Shown here piece after piece: positions 8,572-18,885 of a stretch of 64,000 bases of DNA. Position numbers and translations under genes: made by a program. Origin of the DNA: Kitasatospora sp. A2-31 (lineage in GTDB: Bacteria; Actinomycetota; Actinomycetes; Streptomycetales; Streptomycetaceae); contig NZ_JAKNTA010000012.1 in the NCBI RefSeq assembly GCF_022288725.1, positions 117,525-181,524 on the forward strand, written 5' to 3'. The number at the start of each line of letters is the position of its first letter. Position 1 is the first letter of the stretch. Under the pieces are notes generated by a model. That model was not told the DNA's origin. It worked only from the letters and a program-made list of their open reading frames with translations, and made no database searches.

Positions 8572-10356
8572 ATGAGGAGATCACGAACCACCGGACTCGC
8601 CGCCGCGGCGGCCGCCCTGCTGATCGCCGTGACCGGTTGCGCCTCCGGCTCCGGTCAGGGTTCCGCCACCGGCGCGGGCGGGGGCGACGCGGCCTCGGCC
8701 GAGTACAACGCGGGCCTGGACGGTGTGGTCAACCCGTCCACCCACGCGGGCGGCACGGTCACCTACCAGCTGTCCAGCACCCCGGACTCGATGGATCCGG
8801 GCAACACCTACTACGCCTTCATGTGGGACTTCTCCCGGCTGTACGCGCGTTCGCTGACCACCTACCAGCCCGCTCCGGGCCAGGACGGGCTCAAGGTCGT
8901 CCCGGACCTGGCGACCGGGCTGGGCACCGCCAGCGACGACGGGAAGACCTGGACGTACCACATCCGGCCCGGTCTGAAGTACTCGGACGGCACGCCCATC
9001 ACCACCAAGGACGTCAAGTACGCCGTCGAGCGCAGCAACTTCGCACCCGACGTGCTGTCCAACGGCCCGACCTACTTCAACCAGTACCTGGTGAACAACT
9101 CCCCCGACTACCAGGGGCCCTACAAGGACAAGGGCGGCGGCCTGAACTCGATCGAGACGCCCGACGACACCACGATCGTCTTCCACCTCAGCCAGCCGTT
9201 CGCCGACTTCGACTACCTGGTCGCCAACCCGCAGGCGGCGCCCGTGCCGCAGGCCAAGGACGGCGGCGCGGACTACGTCAAGAACATCGTCTCCTCGGGC
9301 TCGTACATGTTCCAGAGCTACCAGGACGGTGTGGGCGCGACGCTGGTGCGCAACCCCAACTGGAGCGCGGACAGCGATCAGATCCGCAAGCAGTACCCCG
9401 ACAAGATCGTGGTGCAGTTCAACGTCGCGCAGACCACCATCGACCAGAACCTGATCGCCGGGAACGCGACGATGGACCTCGGCGGTGCCGGCATCGCGGC
9501 GGCCACCCAGGCGACCGCCCTGTCCAACCCGTCCCAGAAGGCCCACATCGACGACGCCCAGAGCGGCGCGCTCGCCTACGTCGCGATCTCGACGGCCGTC
9601 AAACCGTTCGACAACCTGCACTGCCGCCAGGCCGTCGCGTACGCGGTGGACCGGCTGTCGGCGCAGACCGCCACCGGCGGTGACATCCACGGCGACATCG
9701 CCACCGGCATCCTGCCGCCGACCGTCAACGGCTACCGCCAGTACGACGATCCGTACGCCACCCCCGACCACAAGGGAGCGAACTCCCCCGAGGGTCTGGC
9801 CAAGGCCAAGGACCAGCTCGCCCAGTGCGGGCAGCCCGGCGGCTTCACCACCAACCTGTCCGCCCGTTCCGACCGGCCGAACGAGATCGCGCTCGCCCAG
9901 GCGGTGCAGGCCTCGCTCAAGCAGGTCGGGATCACCGCCAACATCCAGCAGTACCCGTCCGGGAAGTACTTCACCGACAACGCCGGTGCGCCGGCCTTCG
10001 TCCACGACCACGGCATCGGCCTCATGATGATGGCCTGGGCCGCCGACTGGCCGACCGGCTACGGCTTCCTGGAGCAGATCCTCGACGGCCAGACGATCAA
10101 GGCCTCGGGCAACTCCAACCTATCCGAGCTGAACGATCCCGCCATCAACCAGATGCTCGCCTCCGCCATCGGCAACACCGACAGCGGAGCCCGGACCAAG
10201 GCCTGGGGCGACATCGACCAGGCGGCCATGCAGCAGGCCCCGCTGGTCCCGCTGCTCGACCGCAAGGACCCGTTGTACCGGCCGGACAGCGCCACCAACG
10301 TCTACGTGACCTCGGCGTACGGCATGTACGACTACCTCAACATCGGCACCAAGTGA
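8572..10356 (+). CDS. Peptide ABC transporter substrate-binding lipoprotein (SBP_bac_5)
   Basis: A 594-residue extracytoplasmic binding protein. The signal peptide MRRSRTTGLAAAAAALLIAVTGC ends in a VTGC lipobox, so it is anchored by lipid on the outer face of the membrane. The mature part has the family features: SSTPDSMDPGN near the N-terminus, GKTWTYHIRPGLKYSDGTPITTKDV (strand and helix typical of DppA/OppA), and FDNLHCRQAVAYAVDRLSA. The start is set by the signal peptide. Its place between the two permease genes is common in streptomycete Dpp operons. The ligand is likely an oligopeptide or similar compound, but its identity cannot be read from sequence. Confidence 0.93.
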   Translation: MRRSRTTGLAAAAAALLIAVTGCASGSGQGSATGAGGGDAASAEYNAGLDGVVNPSTHAGGTVTYQLSSTPDSMDPGNTYYAFMWDFSRLYARSLTTYQPAPGQDGLKVVPDLATGLGTASDDGKTWTYHIRPGLKYSDGTPITTKDVKYAVERSNFAPDVLSNGPTYFNQYLVNNSPDYQGPYKDKGGGLNSIETPDDTTIVFHLSQPFADFDYLVANPQAAPVPQAKDGGADYVKNIVSSGSYMFQSYQDGVGATLVRNPNWSADSDQIRKQYPDKIVVQFNVAQTTIDQNLIAGNATMDLGGAGIAAATQATALSNPSQKAHIDDAQSGALAYVAISTAVKPFDNLHCRQAVAYAVDRLSAQTATGGDIHGDIATGILPPTVNGYRQYDDPYATPDHKGANSPEGLAKAKDQLAQCGQPGGFTTNLSARSDRPNEIALAQAVQASLKQVGITANIQQYPSGKYFTDNAGAPAFVHDHGIGLMMMAWAADWPTGYGFLEQILDGQTIKASGNSNLSELNDPAINQMLASAIGNTDSGARTKAWGDIDQAAMQQAPLVPLLDRKDPLYRPDSATNVYVTSAYGMYDYLNIGTK

Positions 10357-10413
10357 TCACGGGGAGGTGATTGGCCCCGGGCCCCCGCGCCCCGCGGGGG
10401 CCGGGCCGCAGCC

Positions 10414-11424
10414 ATGGGCGCGTACATCGTCCGCAGGCTCCTCGCCGCGGTGCTGCTGCTCTTCGTCGTCACGGCCGTCACCTTCGCCATCTTCTTCCTC
10501 GTGCCGCGGCTCGCCGGCGAGACGACCGACCAGCTGGCCGCCCAGTACGTCGGGCGCGACCCCAGCCCCGAGGCGCTGGCGGCCGTCCGCAAGAACCTCG
10601 GCTTCGACCAGCCCCTGTACGAGCAGTACTGGCAGTTCGTCAGCGGGATCGTCGTCGGCCGCGACTTCCACTACGGCCCGGACGCCTCCCACTGCGCCGT
10701 GCCGTGCTTCGGCTACTCCTTCAAGTCCCACCTGCCGGTCTGGCCGCAGATCAGCGCCCGCATCCCGGTGACCCTCTCGCTGGCCTTCGGCGCGGCGGTG
10801 CTGTGGCTCGGGACCGGCGTCACCATCGGCGTCATCTCGGCGCTCAAGCGCGGCAGCATCTTCGACCGCTTCTCGATGGCCGTGGCGCTGGCCGGCGTCT
10901 CCCTCCCGATCTTCTTCACCGCGTTGGTCTCGCTGGCGCTGTTCAGCTACCGATGGCCGGTCTTCGCCAACCTCCACTGGGTGCCGTTCACCGACAACCC
11001 GCTGCTGTGGGCGAAGAACCTCGTGCTGCCGTGGGTGACCCTGTCCTTCCTCTACTCCGCGCTGTACGCCCGGCTGACCCGTGCCGGAATGCTGGAGGCG
11101 ATGAGCGAGGACTACATCCGCACCGCGCGGGCCAAGGGGCTGACCGAGCGGCGGGTGGTGGTCCGGCACGGCCTACGGGCCGGACTGACCCCGATCATCA
11201 CGATCTTCGGCCTGGACCTCGGCCTGCTGCTCGGCGGTGCCGTCCTCACCGAGACGGCGTTCTCGCTGCCCGGCGTGGGCCAGTACGCGGTGCAGGCGAT
11301 CGCCGACAACGACCTGCCGAAGATCATGGCGGTCACCACGCTCGCCGCGTTCTTCATCATCGTGGCCAACCTCGTCGTCGACGTCCTGTACGTCGCCGCC
11401 GATCCCCGGGTGAGGTACCGATGA
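10414..11424 (+). CDS. Peptide ABC transporter permease (DppB/OppB type)
   Basis: The second permease, 336 residues. It starts MGAYIVRRLLAAVLLLFVVTAVTF, the classic first helix of DppB. A periplasmic loop between helices 1 and 2 contains NLGFDQPLYEQYWQFV, and the EAA loop reads YIRTARAKGLTERRVVVRHGLR. The loop near residue 100 carries two cysteines (CAVPC), which could form a disulfide outside the cell. It overlaps the next gene by 4 nt (ATGA). Confidence 0.93.
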   Translation: MGAYIVRRLLAAVLLLFVVTAVTFAIFFLVPRLAGETTDQLAAQYVGRDPSPEALAAVRKNLGFDQPLYEQYWQFVSGIVVGRDFHYGPDASHCAVPCFGYSFKSHLPVWPQISARIPVTLSLAFGAAVLWLGTGVTIGVISALKRGSIFDRFSMAVALAGVSLPIFFTALVSLALFSYRWPVFANLHWVPFTDNPLLWAKNLVLPWVTLSFLYSALYARLTRAGMLEAMSEDYIRTARAKGLTERRVVVRHGLRAGLTPIITIFGLDLGLLLGGAVLTETAFSLPGVGQYAVQAIADNDLPKIMAVTTLAAFFIIVANLVVDVLYVAADPRVRYR

Positions 11425-12446
11425 CCCACTTCCTGGAGGTCGAGGACCTCAGGGTCCACTTCGACACCGACGACGGCCTGGTCCGCGCCGTCGACGGGAT
11501 CTCCTTCTCCCTCGACCGCGGCCACACGCTGGGCATCGTCGGGGAGTCCGGCTCCGGGAAGTCCGTCACCTCGCTCGCCGTCATGGGCCTGCACCGCTCC
11601 AAGCGGGCCGTGATCAGCGGCTCCGTCCGCCTCGACGGCCAGGAGGTCATCGGCACCGAACCCGACGTGGTGCGGCACCTGCGCGGCCGGAAGATGGCCA
11701 TGATCTTCCAGGACCCGCTGACCTCGATGCACCCCTACTACACGATCGGCTGGCAGCTCGTCGAGGCCTACCGGGTGCACCACCCCGACGCCCCGCGCGG
11801 CCGCGCCCGCGCCCGCGCCGTCGAGATGCTCGGCCGGGTCGGCATCCCCCGGCCCGACCGGCGCGTGGACGACTACCCGCACCAGTTCTCCGGCGGCATG
11901 CGCCAGCGCGCCATGATCGCCATGGCCCTGATCAACGACCCGGACCTGCTGATCGCCGACGAGCCCACCACCGCCCTCGACGTCACCGTGCAGGCCCAGA
12001 TCCTCGACCTCATCCGGGAGTTGCAGCAGGCCTTCGGCTCGGCGGTGATCATCATCACCCACGACCTGGGCGTGGTCGCCGAACTCGCCGACGAGATCCT
12101 GGTGATGTACGCCGGCACCTGCATGGAGAAGGGCCGGGCCGAGGAGCTGTTCTCCGCACCGGAACACCCCTACACCTGGGGGCTGTTGAGCTCGATGCCG
12201 CGGATCGACCGCGAGCGGCAGGAGCGGCTGGTGCCGATCGCCGGCAACCCGCCCAGCCTGATCCGGCTGCCGCCCGGCTGCTCCTTCCACCCGCGCTGCC
12301 CGTACGCCGTCCGCAACGGCGACCGGTCCTACGTCGAGGTGCCCGAGCTGACCGGCGCCGCCGGAGCCGGACACCTGGTGGCCTGCCACCTGCCGCCGGA
12401 GCTGCGCCGGCGGATCTTCCGGGAGGAGGTCGCCCCGCGGCTGTGA
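11421..12446 (+). CDS. Peptide ABC transporter ATPase (DppD/OppD type)
   Basis: A cytoplasmic ATPase of 341 residues. Walker A is GESGSGKS, the signature is FSGGMRQR, and Walker B is LLIADEPTTALD followed by the H-loop (ITHDLGVV). The C-terminal oligopeptide-transporter extension has the pattern CSFHPRCPYA, which in DppD homologues binds an iron-sulfur cluster. It pairs with the next gene product to form the ATPase heterodimer. Confidence 0.94.
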   Translation: MTHFLEVEDLRVHFDTDDGLVRAVDGISFSLDRGHTLGIVGESGSGKSVTSLAVMGLHRSKRAVISGSVRLDGQEVIGTEPDVVRHLRGRKMAMIFQDPLTSMHPYYTIGWQLVEAYRVHHPDAPRGRARARAVEMLGRVGIPRPDRRVDDYPHQFSGGMRQRAMIAMALINDPDLLIADEPTTALDVTVQAQILDLIRELQQAFGSAVIIITHDLGVVAELADEILVMYAGTCMEKGRAEELFSAPEHPYTWGLLSSMPRIDRERQERLVPIAGNPPSLIRLPPGCSFHPRCPYAVRNGDRSYVEVPELTGAAGAGHLVACHLPPELRRRIFREEVAPRL

Positions 12447-12462
12447 CGCGGGGCCGAACGCC

Positions 12463-13689
<1,227 letters not shown>

Positions 13690-13756
13690 CCACCGGGGCG
13701 ACGTTCCCCTCGTGGGCGCCGAAGTGGCGGGCGGGCTCTCCGCGGTGCCGTCCGGA

Positions 13757-14341
13757 TCAGCCCCCGGCGGGCGTCCTGGGGAGTGCACGATGGGCGAACC
13801 AGGCCTCCCGCGCCTGGGCGCGGGTGCCGGCCGGGTTCCGGCGGTGCCAGGCGACGGTGAACCGGTTGAACTCGAACTGCTCCGCGATCTCGCGCGGCCG
13901 GGCCGCGTCCGGGCGGGTGGCGTGCCAGTGGGCCACCGCGTCCGCCAGGGACCGGCCGGCGCTCCGGGCGATGAAGTCGCGCATGAAGGCGTCGAAGTGG
14001 AAGCCGGGGCCGATCGCCTCGACGAAGTACGTCCGCAGGACCTGGCTGCACCGCTGGCCGGGCGGGATCACGGTGTCGCCGTCGACGGGCCCGGCCAGCT
14101 GCGCGGCCGCCGGCCGGCGGCGGGCCGGGGCGGCGGGCAGCGGCAGGCCGTCCAGCGCCGCCACGAGCCGGGCGGTGAGCACCGTCTTGCCGCCCGACCG
14201 TGCGACGCCCATCGCCCGGGCGAGAGCGGTGAGCTCCTCCAGGGTCCAGTACCAGCGCTGCAGCTCGGCCCCGGTGAGGGCGGCCGTGAGCGGCGGCCTG
14301 GATTCGGCGACGGGCGCACCGCCGTTCGGGTTCTCGTTCAT
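13757..14341 (-). CDS. DUF6434/SAP-motif protein
   Basis: A soluble protein of 194 residues. The N-terminal half carries a SAP-like helix-turn-helix (WTLEELTALARAMGVARSGGK...LTARLVAAL), a fold often used to touch nucleic acid. The C-terminal half (HFDAFMRDFIARSAG to AQFEFNRFTVAWHRRNP) matches the pattern of DUF6434 proteins. Its function is unknown. The start is uncertain: Met codons at 14350 and 14341 are both possible and neither has a good ribosome site. It converges with the peptide-importer operon. Confidence 0.72.
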   Translation of the reverse strand: MNENPNGGAPVAESRPPLTAALTGAELQRWYWTLEELTALARAMGVARSGGKTVLTARLVAALDGLPLPAAPARRRPAAAQLAGPVDGDTVIPPGQRCSQVLRTYFVEAIGPGFHFDAFMRDFIARSAGRSLADAVAHWHATRPDAARPREIAEQFEFNRFTVAWHRRNPAGTRAQAREAWFAHRALPRTPAGG

Positions 14342-14610
14342 GCCCGCCATTCTGCCGCGCACCCGGTCCCCGTCCGCGGCGCGTGCGGGTCGGACCGGAC
14401 CGGGGCTTCGGAGTCACCGGGGGCGCCGCGCCGGGGACCGCTCGGCGGCCTGCCCGGCCGGTGGCAGTTCGCCCCGCACCGACGGTGTTCGCCCAGGTGA
14501 GGCGGGTGCTCGACGGGGCATCAGGTGGCGTAACGCGGTGGCAACGAAAAACCCGTGGGTACCGCTCTATGGTTCTCGCCGAACCCGTCCCCCGACCCGG
14601 AGCAGCGCCG

Positions 14611-15363
14611 ATGACCAGCGAGAACCCGACCCGGGCCGGAGCCCGGCGGCTGCGCGCCGACCGGGCCCGGCAGGTGGCGGACGTCCTGCGCCGACAGGTG
14701 CTGAGCGACGCCTTCAAGGACGGCCCGCTGCCGCACGAGGACCGCCTGGCGGAGGAGTTCGCCGCCTCGCGGAACACCGTCCGGGAGGCGCTGGACCTGT
14801 TGCGCGGCGAGGGGCTGGTCCGCCGGGTGCCCGGCTCGGGCACGCTCGTGGTCGCCGACAAGGTGCCGCACGGGCTGAACCGGCTACAGGGGCTCGCCGA
14901 GACCCTGCACGAGCACGGCGACGTGGCGAACGAGGTCCGGGCGTTCGGCCCGGTCCGCGCGCCCGGCCCGGTGGCCCGCCGCTTCGGCCTGCCCGAGGGT
15001 GCGGACGTGGTGTACGTCGAGCGGCTGCGCCGGCTGAACGGACTGCCGCTCTCGCTCGACCTCACCTACCTGGCGCCGGACATCGGCGCCGAGCTCTCGG
15101 CCGAGGACCTCGCCACCCAGGACATCTTCCGGTTGATCGAGGAGGTCACCGGCCGGCCGCTCGGCCGGGCGGACATCACCCTGGAGGCGGTCAACGCCGA
15201 CCCGCACTCCGCCGCCGTGCTCGAAGTCCCGCGCGGGTCGGCCCTGTTGATGCTGGAGCGGCTCACCTCACTGGTCGACGGCCGACCCGTCGACCTGGAG
15301 TACGTCCGCTTCCGCGGCGACCGGATCACCATGCAGGGCCGGCTGCTCCGCGACCTCACCTGA
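14611..15363 (+). CDS. GntR-family regulator, HutC/UTRA type
   Basis: A 250-residue DNA-binding regulator. The winged helix at about 20-85 has the GntR pattern (LPHEDRLAEEFAASRNTVREAL, then GLVRRVPGSGTLV). The C-terminal UTRA sensor domain (about 95-245) includes VYVERLRRLNGLPLSLDLTYL and ends with the VDLEYVRFRGDRI strand. The ATG at 14611 is used because the frame upstream shows no coding signal. It stands just before the ferredoxin and transporter operon in the same direction, so it probably controls that operon in response to a small-molecule ligand. Confidence 0.9.
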   Translation: MTSENPTRAGARRLRADRARQVADVLRRQVLSDAFKDGPLPHEDRLAEEFAASRNTVREALDLLRGEGLVRRVPGSGTLVVADKVPHGLNRLQGLAETLHEHGDVANEVRAFGPVRAPGPVARRFGLPEGADVVYVERLRRLNGLPLSLDLTYLAPDIGAELSAEDLATQDIFRLIEEVTGRPLGRADITLEAVNADPHSAAVLEVPRGSALLMLERLTSLVDGRPVDLEYVRFRGDRITMQGRLLRDLT

Positions 15364-15469
15364 GCCCGGGAGCCCTGCCCCGCCCGACCAACTCGACCCG
15401 TCCGACCTGCCTGACCCGTCCGACCCCCCTGACCCGAACCCCTCAGCCCCGAGCCCCCGAGGAAGCCCC

Positions 15470-15697
15470 ATGGCACTCGCCGACCACCGCTCCGACGTGC
15501 CCGTGACCGTCGACGCCTCGCTCTGTATCGACGGCTGCACCCTGTGCGTCGAGGTGTGCCCGCTGGATTCGCTGGCCATCGACGCGGACACCGGCAAGGC
15601 CTACATGCACGTCGACGAGTGCTGGTACTGCGGCCCGTGCGCCGCCCGCTGCCCCACCGGCGCGGTCACCGTCAACATGCCCTACCTACTCCGCTGA
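15470..15697 (+). CDS. AprB-like 2[4Fe-4S] ferredoxin
   Basis: A 75-residue ferredoxin with two cluster motifs: CIDGCTLCVEVCP (Cx3Cx2Cx3CP) and CWYCGPCAARCP (Cx2Cx2Cx3CP). The CWxCxxC...CPxGA layout near the C-terminus resembles the beta subunit of adenylylsulfate reductase (AprB) and its relatives rather than common clostridial ferredoxins. A GAGGAAG ribosome site stands about 5 nt before the ATG. It is the first of five genes that end with an AprA-like flavoprotein, so it is the likely electron partner of that enzyme. Confidence 0.88.
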   Translation: MALADHRSDVPVTVDASLCIDGCTLCVEVCPLDSLAIDADTGKAYMHVDECWYCGPCAARCPTGAVTVNMPYLLR

Positions 15698-15707
15698 GGA
15701 CCGCCAG

Positions 15708-17102
15708 ATGCGCCGTACCGCACCACCCGTGAGATCCGCCCCCGCGCTGCTCGCCGCCGCCGTACTGACCGCCGCCACCGCCTGCTCCTCCTCGCCCGCC
15801 GCGGAGGGCGGCGGCCGTGTCGAAGTGGTCGTCGGCTACCAGTCGAAGACCATCAACACCGTGACCGCCGGGACCCTGCTGCGCGCCCAGGGCTACTTCG
15901 AGCAGCAGCTCGCCGAGCTGGGCCGCCGGGACGGGACGTCGTACCGGGTCACCTGGCAGGACTACGACTCCGGAGCACCGATCACCGCGCAGATGCTCGC
16001 CGAGAAGATCGACATCGGTTCGATGGGCGACTACCCCCTGCTGATCAACGGCTCCCGCGCCCAGGAGGCCGGCGGGCCCGGCACCCGGCTGGTCTCCGTC
16101 ACCGGCTACAACCTGCTCGGTGCGCTCAACTCCGTCGTGGTGCCGACCGGTTCGCCCGCGCACACGCTGGCGGACCTGAAGGGGAAGAAGGTGTCCACCT
16201 CGGTCGGCTCGGCCGCGGACGGCACCCTGGTCCAGGCGCTCGCCAAGGCCGGCGTGTCGGAGGCCGGGATCCAGAAGCAGAACCAGCAGCCCGCCGTCGG
16301 AGCGTCCGCGCTGAAGGCCGGCGGCGTGGACGCGCTGGCCCAGTTCGTTGCCTGGCCCGGCGCCGTGGTGTTCGCCGGTGAGGGCCGGCTGCTCTACGAC
16401 GGGGCCGCGCTCGGCCGCCCCACGCTGCACGGCGTGGTGATCCGCCAGAAGTACGGCGCCGAGCACCCCGCGGTGGTCCGGGCCTTCCTCCAGGCCCAGG
16501 CCGCCGCCACCCGCTACCTCAATGAGCACCCGCTGGAGGCGAGCCGGAAGGTCGCCGAGGCGACCGGGCTGGCGCCCGAAGTGGTGCACCTCTACAACGG
16601 CCCGAACGGCATCGCCACCTTCGCCACCCCGCTGGACGCCGGACTGCTGGACGCGCTGCGCGAGGACGTGCCGTTCCTCCGGTCGGTGGGCGTGCTCAAG
16701 GCGCTGGACGTCGAGAGGTTCGTCGACCCCTCGTACCAGCAGCAGGCCGGACTGCCGGCGATCGCCCCGGCCCGGATCACCGGTACCGACCCAGTCTGCG
16801 GCCGGCCGGTGGAGGACCCGAAGCTGGCCGGGGAGATCTGGTTCGACGGCGAGGACGCCACCCGCCCGGCCGCCGACCCCGGCTGCCTGCTGCGTGCGCT
16901 GAAGGACCCGGGGAGGAAGGTCCGCGCCGCCTACGTGCCGGACGCCGTCACCGGGACGCGCTGGTTCGCGGACAAGGACTGGTGGGTGCAGGACGGCGCC
17001 GCGCTGCTGCCGTTCACCACCGAGGACGGCGCCACGGCGTACCTGGGGGCCCACCCCGGTGCCCGGCAGCTGTCCTACCGGGAAGCGCTGGCGGCGTCAT
17101 GA
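15708..17102 (+). CDS. SsuA-like substrate-binding lipoprotein with NosL-like C-terminal domain
   Basis: A 464-residue lipoprotein. The signal peptide ends in an ATAC lipobox with Cys26. Residues 35 to about 350 look like the nitrate/sulfonate/taurine binding proteins: VGYQSKTINTV start, a SMGDYPLL segment, and a DLKGKKVSTSVGSAADGTL motif. Residues about 357-462 are extra. They begin DPVCGRPV, go on to a PGCLLRAL helix, then YVPDAVTGTRWFADKDWWVQDG, which closely follows the layout of NosL, the periplasmic copper chaperone (CPVCGM..., DxGCML..., DYxTGxWxDA). The Met of CGM is Arg here, so copper binding as in NosL is uncertain. The fusion is unusual for an importer of this class. Confidence 0.85.
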   Translation: MRRTAPPVRSAPALLAAAVLTAATACSSSPAAEGGGRVEVVVGYQSKTINTVTAGTLLRAQGYFEQQLAELGRRDGTSYRVTWQDYDSGAPITAQMLAEKIDIGSMGDYPLLINGSRAQEAGGPGTRLVSVTGYNLLGALNSVVVPTGSPAHTLADLKGKKVSTSVGSAADGTLVQALAKAGVSEAGIQKQNQQPAVGASALKAGGVDALAQFVAWPGAVVFAGEGRLLYDGAALGRPTLHGVVIRQKYGAEHPAVVRAFLQAQAAATRYLNEHPLEASRKVAEATGLAPEVVHLYNGPNGIATFATPLDAGLLDALREDVPFLRSVGVLKALDVERFVDPSYQQQAGLPAIAPARITGTDPVCGRPVEDPKLAGEIWFDGEDATRPAADPGCLLRALKDPGRKVRAAYVPDAVTGTRWFADKDWWVQDGAALLPFTTEDGATAYLGAHPGARQLSYREALAAS

Positions 17103-18106
17103 CGGCGCCCCCGGGCACCGGCGCCCCTCGCCGCACCCGCCCGCTGCCGGGCGCCCGGCCCGGCCGCCGGTCAGCCGCCCTGCGGGACATCCGACCCGAC
17201 CCCGGACCCGACGACCGGCCCGGCCACCGGCGCGGTGCCCGGATCCGGCAACGACTGCGGCAGTCGGCGGCGCTGCTCGCGTTCGTGGGGCTCTGGCAGG
17301 TGCTGACGCAGCAGCGGGTCCGGTTCTGGGTGCGGTTCGACCAGTTGCCGACGGCCGTCCAGGTCTGGCAGGCCTTCGGGCGGCGGCTCGCCACCGACGA
17401 GTACTGGCAGGACCTCGCGGACAGCCTTCGACGGATCGGCAGCGGCTTCCTGCTGGCGGCCGTGCTCGGGGTGGCCGCCGGGGTGCTGACCGCCCGCTCC
17501 CGGTGGGCGGCCGATCTGCTCGGGCCGGTGCTGGAGGTGGTCCGGCCGATCCCGGCGATCGCGCTGGTACCGGTCGCGATCATGCTCTTCCCCGAGAACG
17601 AGCAGGGGATCGTGTTCATCACCTGCACCGCCGCGTTCTTCCCCGTTCTGGTCTCCACCCGGCACGCCGTCCGGGCCGTGCCGCCGCTCTGGGAGGAGGC
17701 CGTCCGGACCATGGGCGGCGGGCGGGCGCGCGTGCTGCGCAGCGTCGTCCTGCCCGGCGCACTGCCCGGCATCGTCGGCGGCCTGTCCGTCGGCATCGGG
17801 GTGGCGTGGATCTGCGTCATCTCGGCGGAGATGGTGTCCGGGCAGTTCGGCGTCGGCTACCGGACGTGGGCGGCGTACACCGTGCTCGACTACCCGGGGG
17901 TGTTCGTCGGCATGGCCACCATCGGGCTGCTGGGCTGGGCCACCTCCGGCGCGGTGGAGCTGATCGGCGGCCGGCTCACCTCCTGGCTGCCCCCGGCCCG
18001 CGCGGCGGTTCGGCCCCCGCGGCCCGCCACCGCACCGGCCACCGCACCGGCCGCGTCCCGCACCGCACCGCCCGCGGTGCCCGACCCGCAGGAGGCACGG
18101 GTATGA
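17099..18106 (+). CDS. ABC transporter permease, SsuC/TauC type
   Basis: A membrane permease of 335 residues. A 55-residue Pro/Arg-rich cytosolic start precedes the first helix (SAALLAFVGLWQVLT). The BPD_transp_1 domain has the LRRIGSGFLLAAVLGVAAG helix and an EAA loop (EEAVRTMGGGRARVLRSVVLPGALPG) typical of the sulfonate/nitrate branch. The C-terminal 40 residues are Pro/Ala-rich. The ATG overlaps the preceding stop by 4 nt, so translation is probably coupled. It works with the binding protein before it and the ATPase after it. Confidence 0.92.
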   Translation: MTAPPGTGAPRRTRPLPGARPGRRSAALRDIRPDPGPDDRPGHRRGARIRQRLRQSAALLAFVGLWQVLTQQRVRFWVRFDQLPTAVQVWQAFGRRLATDEYWQDLADSLRRIGSGFLLAAVLGVAAGVLTARSRWAADLLGPVLEVVRPIPAIALVPVAIMLFPENEQGIVFITCTAAFFPVLVSTRHAVRAVPPLWEEAVRTMGGGRARVLRSVVLPGALPGIVGGLSVGIGVAWICVISAEMVSGQFGVGYRTWAAYTVLDYPGVFVGMATIGLLGWATSGAVELIGGRLTSWLPPARAAVRPPRPATAPATAPAASRTAPPAVPDPQEARV

Positions 18107-18885
18107 GCCTGCGGCTGACCGCCCGGGGCCTGCGCCTCGGACACCCCGGGCACCCGGTGCTCGACGGCGTCGACCTGGACGTCGCCCCCGGCGAGGTGCT
18201 GACCGTGGTCGGCGCCTCCGGGTGCGGCAAGTCCACCCTGCTGCGCGCCCTCGCCGGCCTGGCGGAGCCTGCCGGCGGTGAGCTCCTCGCCGACGGGCAG
18301 CCGTTGCGTGGACCCGGCGCCGATCGTGCACTGGTCTTCCAGGAGGACGGCCTGCTGCCCTGGCGGACGGTGCGGCGCAACGTGGAACTCCCGCTCGCCG
18401 TACGGCGCACCCCGCGGGCGGGGCGCCGGGCGCCGGTCGCCGGGTGGATCGAGCGGGTCGGTCTGGCCGGGCTGGAGCGGCGGCTGCCGCGCGAGCTCTC
18501 CGGCGGGCAGCGCCAGCGCGTCCAGCTCGCCCGCGCACTGGTCGGTTCACCCCGGGCGGTGCTGATGGACGAGCCGTTCGGCGCCCTCGACGCCCAGACC
18601 CGGGCCGCGATGCAGCAGCTGCTCCTGACGGTCTGGGAGGAGGAGCGCTGCACGGTGGTCTTCGTCACCCACGACGTCGACGAGGCGCTGCTGCTGGGCG
18701 ACCGGGTGGCCGTCCTCGGCGGCGGGACGCTGGCAGCGGTCCACGGCGTCCCGCACGCCCGCGAACCCGCCGCCCGCGGCGAGCCGGCCGTCCTCGCGCT
18801 GCGCACCCTCCTGCTCGACCAATTGTCCGACCCCGGCCGGCGGAGTCCCGAGAGCCGCCGGAGTCCCGAGAAAGGCTCCTCATGA
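18103..18885 (+). CDS. ABC transporter ATPase, SsuB/TauB type
   Basis: A cytoplasmic ATPase of 260 residues: Walker A GASGCGKST, Q-loop FQEDGLLPWRTV (the LLPW pattern is typical of sulfonate/nitrate/taurine ATPases), signature LSGGQRQR, Walker B VLMDEPFGALD and H-loop VTHDVDEA. It overlaps its neighbours by 4 nt on both sides. The C-terminal tail RRSPESRRSPEKGSS is a short repeat of no known role. Confidence 0.93.
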   Translation: MSLRLTARGLRLGHPGHPVLDGVDLDVAPGEVLTVVGASGCGKSTLLRALAGLAEPAGGELLADGQPLRGPGADRALVFQEDGLLPWRTVRRNVELPLAVRRTPRAGRRAPVAGWIERVGLAGLERRLPRELSGGQRQRVQLARALVGSPRAVLMDEPFGALDAQTRAAMQQLLLTVWEEERCTVVFVTHDVDEALLLGDRVAVLGGGTLAAVHGVPHAREPAARGEPAVLALRTLLLDQLSDPGRRSPESRRSPEKGSS

